This document shows positions 21,561 to 31,250 of a stretch of 64,000 nt of DNA, piece after piece. The stretch lies in NCBI GenBank assembly GCA_964017185.1, contig OZ024869.1, positions 70,154,315 through 70,218,314 on the forward strand, read 5' to 3'. The notes beneath the pieces were generated by a model. The model was given only the letters and a program-made list of their open reading frames with translations. It did no database searches and had not been told where the DNA came from. Positions within the stretch are counted from its first letter, which is position 1; each line of letters opens with the position of its first letter. Made by a program: the position numbers and the translations under genes. This stretch comes from Rugalucina vietnamica (Eukaryota > Mollusca > Bivalvia > Lucinida > Lucinidae).

Positions 21561-24066
21561 TTTTAAAGGTACAAAGTAGAAGTTGATAAACAAAGAACTA
21601 CTTTTTTGCTTAATTTAGATTGCAAGACTAGTGCATGTTATGACTTAAATTCATAAAAGAAAAATAAATTTAAATTAAACTAAATAATAGAAATTACATG
21701 AAGAGAAAATAAAAATGTAGATTTATACTCTGAAGTAGAAGATACACAAGATCTCACGTTTCGCCCCATTGCTACAGGTGTCAATTGTGAAAGTTGCTGT
21801 CTAAGCCTCCTTGGCATACGACTAAAACCTTTGTTATATTTTAACCATTTTAATCAAGAGTAAATAACACCGGGACGATTTCCTAGACTCCATCCCAGAC
21901 ATAATTTAAATCTAAAGATTTCGAACATGCATGTCTAGTTGCGCTTGATGGTGTAAGACTTTTTCAAATGTAATCCACGATCTAACGAGTACCGCACAAT
22001 CTATAGTTTGGAGCAAAATAAAAAGAGAAAAGAAAATGGGTATACCCCTGCATATCCCAGTTTTGCTATAAAAGTGGGGTTCAAAGGGTATACATGTCAC
22101 GGACATGTAATATTATGATGACAACAGTTTTTCTTCGGCTTTAACCAAACAAATGGTACTGCAATGGGGACTAAAGTAGCACCAACTTGGACAACTCTGA
22201 TTTTAGGCTATTTAGAACAGTATATGAACGAAAATAATATACTAGAAAATGATGTGATCATTTGGGGCCGTGCATATGCGTTGGTGTTGATTTATATAAT
22301 AATAATGTAAATATAAAATAGAAAAGATAGGGATTGGAAGTAAGAGCACATGATGCATAAACATGCCCTTGTTATTAGAGAGAACGTGGACGTTCCGTTA
22401 CAGTGTAAAGTGGCTTGTAAAACGCACATTGAAATGGACTGGTTAGATAACGGAATGTTTTAATACAACGCAAGTGAAAAATGTATTATGTTTTAAGTTT
22501 TTCAAATGTAAAGTATGTTTTCAGGGAGCAATATCTGCATTCACAAGGTCTTTGGCAATCGATGAAGCTAATAATGGAGTGCGGGTTAATGCGTAGGTCG
22601 ATTTATCAAAGTTTACTACCACTTTGTAAATTGTTTATTACCTGATTGAGGGTTCGTCTATTTGGCTGTTCTTATTTTCCAAAGTTTTTAATGTAAACCA
22701 CACATTTGAGCCGCCTCATGGGAAAACAAACACTGTGGTTTTTGAACAGGTCCGACACAAACCGGCCTGTACAGTCACAGAAGATGGCGAGAGGCTGGAA
22801 ATTTTGGATTTAGAAAGAAGAGGAATTGTACTATCCATGTTGCGAAAACAAAGGCGCTGATCAGCTTCGCAGTGCTGATCTGCGCCTTTGTTTTCGCATA
22901 ATATTATGCAGATTGTTGGTTTTCCCATGGGGCGGCTCATTTGTTACATCTGATTTTGTCTTTGTTATATCTCAGTTCATTTGTTATATCTCAGTTCATT
23001 TGTTATATCTCCGTTCATTGCCGAACGCTTACAATTGCTGGCATCAGTGAGTTTATTGTAAAATGTAAGTCAATGAATCTTTCATACGTTTGCCAGAAAC
23101 TGAAAATGGTCAACACATGTCACATTTCATCCTGAATGATTATTTATATTTTACAGTTTTTCGCCTGGAGCCATTAAAACCCCTCTGTTGATGAGCTTTA
23201 TTCAACAATCTGATGATCCACAGGCTATGCAGAAATCATTCTCTGATATACATGTAATAATTGTTTTACTTATATTTGTGTTTTTCTTTATCTCGAAGTT
23301 ATTCTGATAATCAGTTTTGGTCATGAAAAAGGATTCTAACGACAGAGATATATATTAGAAAGTCGTTGACACTCGTGTTGTGTATTTGTTATGTTTGTAA
23401 GTTATTTGTTTCACAATTACGATTGCCAGGAATTAATCATCTGTATTTGTTTCACATGCAATTATAGATGATGCATATTAAGTCAATATTTTAATGTTAT
23501 GTTATCAAATACATGCATTAACATTTTTGCAAAAACTTGCCTTTGATTTATATCGTCATGCTTTGAAACATATTTGCGTAATATAATTGAGCCGCCTCAT
23601 GGGAAAACCAACAATCTGCATAGGCGAAAACAAAGGTGCAGATCAGCTTCGCAGTAACTGCGAAGCTGATCACGCCTTTGTTTTCGCTACTCGGATAGTA
23701 CAATTCCTCTTCTATTTAAATCCGAAATTTCAAGCTTCTAGCTCTTTTCTGTGACTCTACATGGTGTCGGACCTGTTCGGAAACCACATTGTTGGTTTTC
23801 CCACGAGGCGGCTCATATTATAAATTTTCGAGTTAGACAAACTGTCTCAATACTTTCCGGACAGCCCCGTATTTATTTAATCTTTCATTTATTTATATAT
23901 TTATTTACAGCTGATGCGTCGCCTCGGCACACCGGAAGAGATGGGAAAAACGTGTCTATTTTTAGCTGCTGATGCAACTTTCTGTACGGGTATAGACATT
24001 ATGGCAACTGGGGGTATAGAACTTGGATATGGACAAAAAGGACATCCCCTAAACCCTAAACCTTAA
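17102..24066 (+). CDS. HSD17B14: 17-beta-hydroxysteroid dehydrogenase 14-like short-chain dehydrogenase, nine coding exons
   Basis: Coding exons, all with GT-AG introns and matching phases, are 17102-17189, 17567-17605, 19348-19445, 19942-20008, 20241-20332, 21165-21269, 22525-22592, 23157-23253 and 23911-24066: 810 nt, 269 residues. Family members are near 270. It is a classical NAD(P)(H)-dependent SDR. TGGSRGIG (15-22) is the glycine-rich cofactor motif, followed by CDVT with Asp67, NNAG (93-96), Asn119, and the catalytic Ser146, Tyr159 and Lys163 (PYCSTK). SPGAIKTP (188-195) follows the active site. The C-terminus FCTGIDIMATGGIELGYG closely matches my memory of HSD17B14 (DHRS10), a cytosolic enzyme oxidising the 17-hydroxyl of steroids and other alcohols. 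The natural substrate in an invertebrate is unknown. Nothing is broken. Introns carry five MITE copies and a Penelope-like fragment. Confidence 0.93.
17929..18447. mobile_element. Two GAGCCGCCTC MITEs arranged as a giant palindrome (intron 2)
   Basis: Two copies, 17929-18162 and 18214-18447, face each other with a 51-base spacer. Each has ends GAGCCGCCTC..GGGAAAACCAACA and the complement, and an inner perfect hairpin (CAGCTTCGCGGTAACCGCGA and relatives). They are nearly exact reverse complements, giving about 234-bp arms able to form one very long hairpin. No coding. Confidence 0.88.
18520..18622. repeat. Palindromic GTGGGTACTCGTTAGAACCGCC repeat, copy 1
   Basis: CATAGATTGTGGGTAC..CAGAACCGGCTC and its inverted partner GAGGCGGTTCTAACGAGTGC..CACAATCTAT form a hairpin. 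Relatives lie near 21985, 34370, 49390 and 54100. Confidence 0.6.
19480..19675. mobile_element. GAGCCGCCTC-family MITE (intron 3)
   Basis: A diverged copy: left end AGCCTGTGCGTGAGAAAACC, internal GCGCTGATCAGCTTCGCAGTT, right end TTTTCTCACGACGCGGCTC. It is shorter than the others because one side of the internal hairpin is missing. Confidence 0.75.
21515..21555. repeat. A-rich simple tract in intron 6
   Basis: The tract is almost pure A with three interruptions. It could be a degraded retroposon tail, but no matching body was recognised upstream. Confidence 0.5.
21985..22112 (-). repeat. TATACCCCTGCATACCCCAG / GTGGGTAC repeat, copy 2
   Basis: It contains GGTATACCCCTGCATATCCC, GCTATAAAAGTGGGGTTCAA and TACATGTCACGGACATGT. 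The same block is at 49495-49565 and 54160-54275. It immediately precedes the Penelope-like fragment. Confidence 0.6.
22131..22310 (+). pseudogene. Penelope-like element reverse transcriptase fragment (intron 6)
   Basis: The frame from 22131 reads about 59 codons and includes NGTAMGTKVAPT and GYLEQYMNENN. This is the hallmark motif between the fingers and the active site in Penelope-like reverse transcriptases (G-x-AMGT-x-x-AP-T). Where the catalytic aspartates should follow after WGR, the reading is degraded and a stop comes soon after. Only this fragment remains, without the GIY-YIG endonuclease part. Identified by motif reading alone. Confidence 0.6.
22708..22938. mobile_element. GAGCCGCCTC-family MITE (intron 7)
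   Basis: Ends are GAGCCGCCTCATGGGAAAAC and GTTTTCCCATGGGGCGGCTC. The internal hairpin is CAGCTTCGCAGTGCTGATC. A TTT/ATTT match flanks both sides but no clear duplication length can be fixed. It supplies the uninterrupted sequence used to check the insertion at 24751. Confidence 0.85.
23589..23814. mobile_element. GAGCCGCCTC-family MITE (intron 8)
   Basis: Ends are GAGCCGCCTCATGGGAAAAC and CCCACGAGGCGGCTC. The internal hairpin is ATCAGCTTCGCAGTAACTGC. Same orientation as 17929-18162. Confidence 0.88.
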
Positions 24067-24086
24067 GACAAGCGACTGACTGTACT

Positions 24087-24139
24087 AATAAAAGTTATGT
24101 ATTACATGTATACACGCCCCATTTGTGATTGTCAATAAA
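24087..24139 (+). promoter_or_regulatory. Polyadenylation signals of the dehydrogenase gene
   Basis: AATAAA occurs at 24087-24092, 21 bases after the stop codon, and again at 24134-24139. The second has a T-rich stretch just downstream, so it is the likelier site. Confidence 0.6.
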
Positions 24140-24646
24140 GTGAAAGTTTCTATTTTACATCATTCATGGTGTAAAAAATGGTCTTTAGATAATTTCAAAT
24201 TATATTTAAGAATTAACACCGGAGAAATGAAACTAAACCATAATACTAGGGAAAATATTTTTATTTCGGACATTATTGTCGTTATTCACGACCTCGTCTC
24301 TTCTCATTGTGAGTGTGGAATATTAAGATATGCTTGTATGTAGAATGTAAACCACCCATATTCTCGGCATCTACTGGGTCCCTAGTAGGGTAGAGGGAAA
24401 TGAATAGTCATACCTTTTATTTGACTCTGCATTTTCTATCCAAAACACTCTTCATTCAGTGTAAATTCAAATAGGGTTTTGATTTGAAAGCAGTCAGTTT
24501 TCCGAAAATGAAATTCGAATTGCAGAAATTCAACCTTAAAACTTTATTTTTACCTGAGATATCAGTTTGTTTGATAACATGCCATCATTGTATTGATTAT
24601 AGGTAAGATAAACATTTGGACATGCATGTTCTATACGTTCTTAAAT
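24140..24646. other. Non-coding spacer 3' of the dehydrogenase gene
   Basis: No exon or repeat was recognised here. Confidence 0.4.
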
Positions 24647-24750
24647 GAGCCGCTGTGTGAGAAGACCAATTTTGGTTCCGACCAGGTCGGACACAAACCA
24701 GGCTGTACAGTCACAGAATCAGGCTAGAAGCTTGAAGTTTCGGATTTAGA
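24647..24750. mobile_element. Left part of a split GAGCCGCCTC-family MITE
   Basis: It runs from GAGCCGCTGTGTGAGAAGACC to GAAGTTTCGGATTTAGA. The element resumes at 27203 (AAGGTCAAATTGTACTAT..GCGGCTC, ending 27340). Removing 24751-27197 plus one TTAGA restores a sequence matching the intact copy at 22708. Confidence 0.85.
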
Positions 24751-25059
24751 ATTGGACTTGGACTTCGTAATGTTATCGAGGGTTGTTTTAAAACAACGAA
24801 GGTAAATAAGTATAAAAGCAGACTGTATACAGGGCAATGTTAGGATACGGTATTTGAATTCTGAATATGGAATAAAAGAGGTGTGTCTACTTCTTCTTTT
24901 CAATTGATTGAAAGCAATTGGTTAATTTCATTACCTGATTTAAACTTTTCAACAGAATTTTATTAGACATACACGTCGTCACTAGTGTCACTGCTGACGC
25001 TCAACTCTCTCAGAAGTTTTGGGACCTTCTTTGTTAGGAACCTTCTATACAGAAGCTGG

Positions 25060-25285
25060 TTCTCTCTTAACATATCCGGTAATGACCTACGGCCACGTCG
25101 TCATCGACCCTAGCTCTAGCCGGCTGGGCAGGCAGATTTACCGGGTTTGACAGATTCTCCGCGTTTTGCAGATTTTCCGGGATAGGCGGATTCTCTGGAA
25201 CTAGAGGATTTTCTGGAACTAGTGGATTTTCTGCAGGAGGCTCCTGTTTATGGTGTACGAAAAAGGTCAAAAGCACTGGTACCAG
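25060..25285 (-). pseudogene. PENP-repeat coding remnant, left arm
   Basis: Read on the minus strand, it contains repeated PENP units (AENPLVPENPLVPENPPIPEN) followed by NLQNAENLSNPVNLPAQPAR and VAVGHYR. Stops follow soon after. The same peptide is encoded on the plus strand in the right arm. Low-complexity and proline/asparagine-rich; the parent protein is not recognised. Confidence 0.5.
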
Positions 25286-25500
25286 TCCACTGGTAAAATT
25301 TTACCAGTCTACTGCTAAATTTTACCAGTGCACTGCTAGATTTTACCACTGCACTGCTAAATTTTAGCACAGGACTGGTAAATTTACCAGTACACTGCTA
25401 AATTTTACCAGTGCACTGTAAACCAGTGCACTGCTAAAATTTTACCATTGCGCTGGTATTCGTTATGACCCTTTCCATATAACAGTGGACTGGTAATCAC
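25284..25500. repeat. Satellite of about 24 bp, AATTTTACCAGTGCACTGCT
   Basis: About nine imperfect units of TTTTACCAGTGCACTGCTAAA line up here in the foldback spacer. Related CAGTGGACTGGTA words recur at its ends. Confidence 0.7.
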
Positions 25501-25653
25501 TCAAACACACCATTCAATCGTACGGCTTGAATCATACGAACCTGCATCATCATCAGCAATATAGATGCAATTGAAGATTACGATATAAGGGTATGTTTGT
25601 CTTCTGCCAAATTACTCTGAATGTTTTGCATACAAAGGATCTTGCACGAGGTT

Positions 25654-25950
25654 TTGGGGGCTCCGCCCATTGGGGCCTAAAGAACTAGATGGGCTGCTTT
25701 TGCCTCCAGGCAAAGCTTATACGATGCTGACTGGCTATCTGATAACTGGTTAACCGCTCAGGTCTGAGTCTGCCTAGACAAAGTGGTTCCAAGGCGAACC
25801 ATCTGCACATATAAGTCCTTTTGGCTTTGTTGGATGGCTATACTTAAAGCTCTTGTTGGATGTCATGATGTTTTCATTTTGGTAAGAGTCCCATAAAGTG
25901 GAGGCAACGTCCCGACATGACCTTAGCTGTTGACTTGGACGTAAAGCATC
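25654..25950 (+). repeat. Dispersed repeat (CTCCGCCCATTGGGGCCTAAAG family)
   Basis: Begins with GGGCTCCGCCCATTGGGGCC and includes CCTCCAGGCAAAGCTTATAC, GGATGTCATGATG and CCCGACATGACC, ending GACTTGGACGTAAAGC. Inverted copies are at 38945-39215 and 60822-60970. The tail resembles the 3' end of the SINEs at 55.9 and 56.8 kb. Confidence 0.65.
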
Positions 25951-26370
25951 AGTTCAAACAAAAATGTCAAACAAAAACGTTCATTTTTAATAAACGTGTG
26001 AATTGAAATAATATTACGCGAACCTTTCCGAGCACCATATCCATTATAAGCAATGAAGTTATTAGCATGATGTAATTAATGCACTTATTTTTGTGTATCA
26101 CATACACCATTTACAGCCACAAAATCTATATTTTTAAATTTCTTCGCCGTATACGTGACTTTTACGGTAACGTTACCAATAATCTGTTTTGTATCTGGTT
26201 TCATGTAGTGCTCGTGAGCGGATAGGGAAGCAAACATCAGTGTACACTAACAATATTTTAATTTCACGGAACCGGGTCTGAATCTACTAGTGGCGGAAAT
26301 GACGTCAATTTAATATTGTTCAGTACTGTAACGTAAATTTCAGTCTTTGTACGACACCCTTTTTGTTCAT
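25951..26370. other. Foldback spacer, no gene seen
   Basis: AT-rich sequence between the dispersed repeat and the PENP remnant. No exon or known repeat supported. Confidence 0.4.
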
Positions 26371-26935
26371 AGGATTCAAGCCCTACGCGTTAGGGATATA
26401 GAGCGCAGGTAAATAGAACAACCGGACCAAGTAGAGCGTAACCAGCAGCAACATAGCGAGCCGAACAACGCTAACGACCATCGCGAGCAACTTCTACAGT
26501 CGCTGAAGGATGATGAAGACCAGGCTGCAAATAACCAATAGGAGCCTCTTGCAGACAACCCATCAGATCCAGAAAATCCTCCAGTTCCAGAGAATCCGCC
26601 TATCTCGGAAAATCTACAAAACGCGGAGAATCAGCCAAACCCGGGAAATCTGCCTGCCCAGCCGGCGAGAGCTGGGGTCGATGACGACGTGGCCGTAGGT
26701 CATTACCAGTGGATTGGTACCGGTGCTTTTGACCCTTTTCGTACACCATAAACAGGAGCCTCCTGCAGAAAATCCACCATTTCCAGAAAATCCTCCAATT
26801 CAAGAGAATCCGCCTATCCCGGAAAATCTGCAAAACGCGGAGAATCTGTCAAACCCGGTAAATCTGCCAGCCCAGCCGGCGAGAGCTGGGGTCTATGAGG
26901 ACGTGGCCGTAGGTCATTACCGGATATGTTAAGAG
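26371..26935 (+). pseudogene. Degenerate coding remnant with PENP repeats, mid and right arm
   Basis: One frame from about 26371 reads roughly 125 codons with only two internal stops: an acidic, Q/N-rich stretch (VERNQQQHSEPNNANDHREQ), then DPENPPVPENPPISEN and VDDDVAVGHYQWIGTGAFDP, ending FRTP. A second partial copy about 220 bases downstream (26714-26932) is in another frame and ends VAVGHYRIC. The tandem arrangement explains three copies in the element. It could be the C-terminus of an old transposon polyprotein, but no catalytic motif is visible. Confidence 0.4.
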
Positions 26936-27202
26936 AGAACCAGCTTCTGTATAGAAGGTTCCTAACACAGAAGGTCCCAAAACTTCTGAGAAAGCTGTCA
27001 ATCAATTGAAAAGAAGAAGTAATAAAACTCTTTGAGACACACATCTTTTATATTCCATATATGGAATTCAAATACCTTATCCTAACATTGCCCTGTATAC
27101 AGTTCTGATTTTATAGTTATTTACCTTCGTTGTTTTGAAACAACCCTCGCTAATATTACGAAGTCCAAGTCCAATTCCAATTCCAACTCCAACTCCGTTA
27201 GA

Positions 27203-27340
27203 AAGGTCAAATTGTACTATATCCGTGTAGCAAAAACAAATGCGCTGATCAGTTTCGCGGTTACCGCGAAGCTGGTCTGTCTGCGCTCGCTTTTGTTTTC
27301 GCATATGCAGATTTTTTTTTTTTCAGTAAAGCAGCGGCTC
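27203..27340. mobile_element. Right part of the split GAGCCGCCTC-family MITE
   Basis: Continues the element begun at 24647: CAAATTGTACTAT, GCGCTGATCAGTTTCGCGGT hairpin, and terminal GCAGCGGCTC. Confidence 0.85.
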
Positions 27341-28211
27341 AAATATCATCATTCAGAAACTGCATTTTCGTGCACTTTTTGTGGCGATTTCCAGACTTGG
27401 AATGCTTTAATACATGTCAGGATCATATTTATACTGTTTTTGAAAACAGCAATTTTATAAAGTCATTTTCTGAAACCTGGCGTTCAGCAGTCACTTGGGT
27501 TGAGAGGTTTTTATGAGATTTGACCAGAATTAAGCAGCGACAAGGGCGAGAAAAGAAAAATGTTCTGCAAGATGATTGTTAGTGGACGGCGTTAATAAAT
27601 TGTAGCGCCCCAAGAACACTTAACCCACAATCGTACATTTTTACGTTTCCCATAGATACAAACACGCATATGATATCCTGTTCGGATATTAAAATTAACC
27701 TTCCAATAAATGGCCTTCATGTGTCTTCATTAGAAAATAAATAGCAGCAACTATTATCCTTCCAGCATAAGGCAACCTGCATTTCGTCCTCCGTTTAGTC
27801 CCTACCTATGGTGCTCGCTCGAGGAAGAGTAAATTCGAGAATATATTCCGGGAACACAGAATCCAGACTGGCGACTTTCTCCTCAAATCTCCCCCAATTT
27901 TGGGGTTCTCAAATCTCTCTGAGTTTGTTTTATCTCAACAGCTCTTGCAGTTTAATTACCTTCAGTTTAAATCTACTTATAAGACAGGTAGTATTACAGC
28001 CAGTTTGCTGCTTTTACTATCATATAGTTACATATAAACAAATGACTGCGGATTTCATGATATATGACCAGTTTATCAAAACACTCTTGCAGAGAAGTGA
28101 AGAGCTCTAGATAAGTCAAATTGGAGAAAGTCGCCTGTCTGAATCTGTAAGAAGGCATGATTGTGGAATGCTCACAACATTTAACGCATATTTGAGCTGA
28201 CTGTCTAGTCA
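27341..28211. repeat. Spacer with a small inverted-repeat element (27850-28145)
   Basis: CAGACTGGCGACTTTCTCC near 27855 is mirrored by GGAGAAAGTCGCCTGTCTG near 28120, giving about 35-base arms around 230 bp of AT-rich sequence; a MITE is likely. The rest (27341-27850) shows nothing. Confidence 0.45.
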
Positions 28212-29504
28212 ATAAATATGGAATTGCCTCGCGCTTTATAATTTTCTCTCGATTTCTTTTACTGAAATGTTTGCCAAGTCACGTTAACTAGCTGGTAGTC
28301 TGTAAAACCTGGGCTGGGCTCATTGGTCTGGGCTCAACTTTGGGCTGGGCTCTGCTCAATTTTGTTCTGGGCTGGGCTCAAATTTGGGCTGGGCTCAAAT
28401 ATGGGCTAGGTTCGACTGAGGGTCATTTCAGGCAAAAGGTTAATTAAGGTGAAAAACTCATTCACCTAATTGGTGGCCTTTGCTTAGTTGTTAATGTTGT
28501 TCATTAGATGTCCCATAGGAAAAGGTCTAACATAAGTGAAACTAAATCTGGGCAGGGCATATGTTAGCTGCATGGGTGGGTGCCACAAAATCAAAATGGA
28601 AATATACTGAGAGACAAACAAAAGTATACACTTGATTGGTCATATTTTTTTTAAAATTTCAGCATGTTGTCTGTAATTTTGTACAGCATGTTTTAACCGA
28701 TATATATATATCTACCAGCAGATAAAAGCTGATGAATTTTGGGTATTACTAGCTTATAGTGGCCGCCTGTTGGGAAAAGAGCTGCTCATTCAGCTCACGA
28801 TGTGTTTTCTTAGTATAAGTACTTGATTGATAATTTAAATTTTCCCACCTCGATTTTTGGAGTGGGAAATTCTTTTTGATTGCGCCATTTCATGATCATT
28901 GCCTGAACATGAACATAAACATAACTTTATTGCATATGAACTCAGCCCACACGTGGATGGTGTAATGCCTAGGTCACACTAGCAATTACGTACGCTGCGG
29001 ATAGTTGCGGATACTAAACGTAGCAATGCGCAGGAATTAGTGGGCGGGGCTAACTGTTCTTAATGAAATTACGTTATTATAATTACCTTTAAATACAGAT
29101 TCTTACGGTATAGTTACGGATATATTCGGATACATACGGAAAGTAACTTGTCTACATACCTTTCGATACCATTTGTTACGTTTAGACACGGACATGCACC
29201 TTCAGATACGCATTTGTTACGCTCTCATGCATATAAGATGCTGCAATGAGATGCAAGTAGCCGCTGTTTATTATCAAAGTACAGTCACACTAGCACATAC
29301 GGATGCGATGGACGCTACGGACAAGTAAAACGTATCTATCCGTTATATCCGTAACAATTCGCATCGTATGCGTATATGACCATAGCTGCATGTGTTGTAT
29401 CCGCAAGGTCCGTAGAATCCGCGCCCAAATTTTGAAAAAAGTCAAAATTTCGATACGGACGAAACATCCGTATCTGCACGTGAAGAAATTATAAAACATA
29501 ATAT

Positions 29505-29795
29505 GCTTTAATTGATTGATTGATTGATTGCTTGTAGTGGCCGATTGATCGGTCGATTGATTGCTCGATCGCGATAGATCTCTCGATAGACTGATTGATC
29601 GATGCTAGATCAATTGATTGATCGAGTGATTAACTGGTCTAAAGTTCAAGTGATCAATCAAGACTGATCGGGTGATAGATCGATTGAGTGACCGTTCTTT
29701 CGATCGATCTATCGAGTGATTGATCGATTGGGATCGATTTATTGATTGGATCTTGACGGATCGATCGAATGATTGATCAATCGAGTGATAGTCGT
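29505..29795. repeat. GATTGATCGATC simple-repeat array
   Basis: Degenerate repeats of ATTGATTG and GATCGATC cover about 290 bases. The frame on the minus strand (SIDQSFDRS-like) is a product of the repeat, not a gene. Confidence 0.85.
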
Positions 29796-29838
29796 AAAAC
29801 AACGGAAATAACTTCTCATAATACTATAATTTGAGTAA

Positions 29839-30502
29839 AAGAGCAGTCACACATCAGCGTATAAGTGAAACGCGCGCCGGGCGTGTTGAAAAAATAGCAA
29901 AATTCCACATATGCCAGACGCACGTCGGAAACACGTTGAAAACTCGCTACAAGCGCGTTGGGTACGCTTGGTGTACGTCCGGCGCGCGTCGCTGTACGTC
30001 GCTAAAAGTCTCAGTGCGTTTCGCGCGCGTTTGGGCTTAAAAAATTTTTAAACATGCTTAAAAATTTTCTAAAAGCTCGGCGTGTCCCTGGCGTGTGACT
30101 TATACGTCCTGAATAAGTTCCACGCGCGCTACGGGCGCGTTGAATACGCTCTGAACGCGTTTAGCGCGCGATTGAAGCACGCCAGTGTACGTTCCATGCG
30201 CGTTCCGATTTTATTAGAAGTTGCTTCAATAGCGTGCCCCAAGCGTGTGTGAAACGTGCGTTTAACGTTCGATGCTCGCCTGTAGCGCGTGCTTAGCATG
30301 TCTGGGAGGTATCACAACCGTACTCCAAAACTTTGAGATTTTTTATACGTCCGGCACTCGCACCAGTTGCGCGCTAATGTGTGACTGCTAAATTGAGTTA
30401 AAGGAACAAATTAATTTTTATACGTCCAAAGTCTTCAGCGTGTTGGTAATTTTCATACGCCTGGCGCGCGTTTGGGTTATACGCTACTGTGTGACTGCTC
30501 TT
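29839..30502. mobile_element. 664-bp Harbinger-like MITE, CpG-rich, TAA duplication, nested inside the former
   Basis: The ends AAGAGCAGTCACAC and GTGTGACTGCTCTT are perfect inverted repeats, with TAA at 29836-29838 and 30503-30505. The interior is unusually CpG-rich for this window, with repeated ACGCG, GCGCGC and TACGTCC words; no coding. The subterminal region resembles a diverged second end near 30370-30395 (GCGCTAATGTGTGACTGCT). Confidence 0.85.
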
Positions 30503-30514
30503 TAACATGTGTGT

Positions 30515-30771
30515 GGAAATTTGCTTGTTCGTTTGTTGGTTCTCCAATTTTTCTTTGATATTGCAGCCTGCTTCTCAGCTAGTAAAAGCAATGCAAAATC
30601 CATATTTTTCATTCTAGCCAAAGGAATGCATTGAAAGCACGTGCATCTTTGTGAGCACTGGACGCATGGGCGATTCAGTGAGTCAGCGGTATACTTTTCA
30701 TCACATAACTGTACGCTGACAAAGAGAGTAACCGAACAAAATAGCAAAAAGGAAACAGTATCGATCCGCAA
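30515..30771 (-). pseudogene. Possible PIF/Harbinger transposase N-terminus remnant
   Basis: A minus-strand frame is open for 89 codons. Its last third reads MKNMDFALLLLAEKQAAI followed by SKKNWRTNKR. Short acidic/leucine-rich starts of this kind, followed by a basic W-containing stretch, occur at the beginning of many PIF/Harbinger transposases as I recall them. It lies in the right place and is cut off by the nested MITE at 30502. No DDE domain is present. The upstream third looks signal-peptide-like and Cys-rich, which may be chance. Confidence 0.35.
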
Positions 30772-31082
30772 GAAATGCTTACGACAAGATACGTTTAGTT
30801 ACGGAATAGATACGGTTTTTGATACCGATTAGATAGGGACAATTACGGGTTTTTCATCCGTGCCTGATTTTCGACAATAATCAAAGCTTGGCTGCGGATC
30901 TTCCGTGCCCTGTAAATAATGCACGTACAGATACAGACTTTTATGGATATGATATGAATCGTTACGGACAGGACAAACAAATACGGAAGCCCTATCCATA
31001 GCGTCCGCAGCGACAGTAAGCTCTAGTGTGACCTAGGCATAAGAGAGCAATTATACATACATGACAAACATACAAAATACAT

Positions 31083-31250
31083 GTGGTGAGACAAGCCATG
31101 TTCTGCTTGCGGGTGTGTCAGGTGGTTTTTCTCCGGGTACTCCAGTTTTCGTCCCACCTACCGATTGATTCGTCTCGAAATGAGTGAAAAAGCTTGAAAG
31201 GGACGTAAAACTGAATCAAAAAAAAAAAAAAAATAAATAAAAATAAAAAA
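31083..31250 (+). mobile_element. SINE, 3' part only
   Basis: GTTCTGCTTGCGGGTGTGTC..CTCCAGTTTTCGTCCCACC..AAGGGACGTAAAACTGAATC with an A-rich tail matches the 3' half of the SINE at 2912. The tRNA head is missing. It lies inside the 3.6-kb element, next to the end of the 2.07-kb one. Confidence 0.75.

Larger units (their letters stand above)
24751..27197. mobile_element. 2.45-kb foldback element inserted in a MITE, 5-bp duplication TTAGA
   Basis: The termini ATTGGACTTGGACTTCGTAA and its complement open long inverted arms: left about 24751-25285, right about 26700-27175, then a short TCCAATTCCAAC tract. TTAGA flanks both sides (24746-24750, 27198-27202). The arms share GTATACAGGGCAATGTTAGG and AGAACCAGCTTCTGTATAGA in inverse orientation. 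Both arms encode the same PENP-rich remnant. The spacer holds a 24-bp-type satellite and a dispersed repeat. The superfamily is not clear: long inverted arms suggest a foldback element, while a 5-bp duplication also occurs in LTR and other elements. Confidence 0.75.
28966..31039. mobile_element. 2.07-kb Harbinger-like element, TAA duplication, nested
   Basis: The termini TGCCTAGGTCACACTAG and CTAGTGTGACCTAGGCA are perfect 17-bp inverted repeats flanked by TAA (28963-28965, 31040-31042). TACGGA/TCCGTA words are dense beneath both ends (29000-29480 and 30780-31010), like subterminal transposase-binding repeats. A transposase N-terminus remnant lies at 30515-30650. Most of the interior is replaced by a GATC-rich array and a smaller MITE. 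Confidence 0.82.

Noticed and set aside
24751..27197. LTR retrotransposon
   Set aside because: The long terminal repeats are inverted, not direct, and no protease, reverse transcriptase or primer-binding site is visible.
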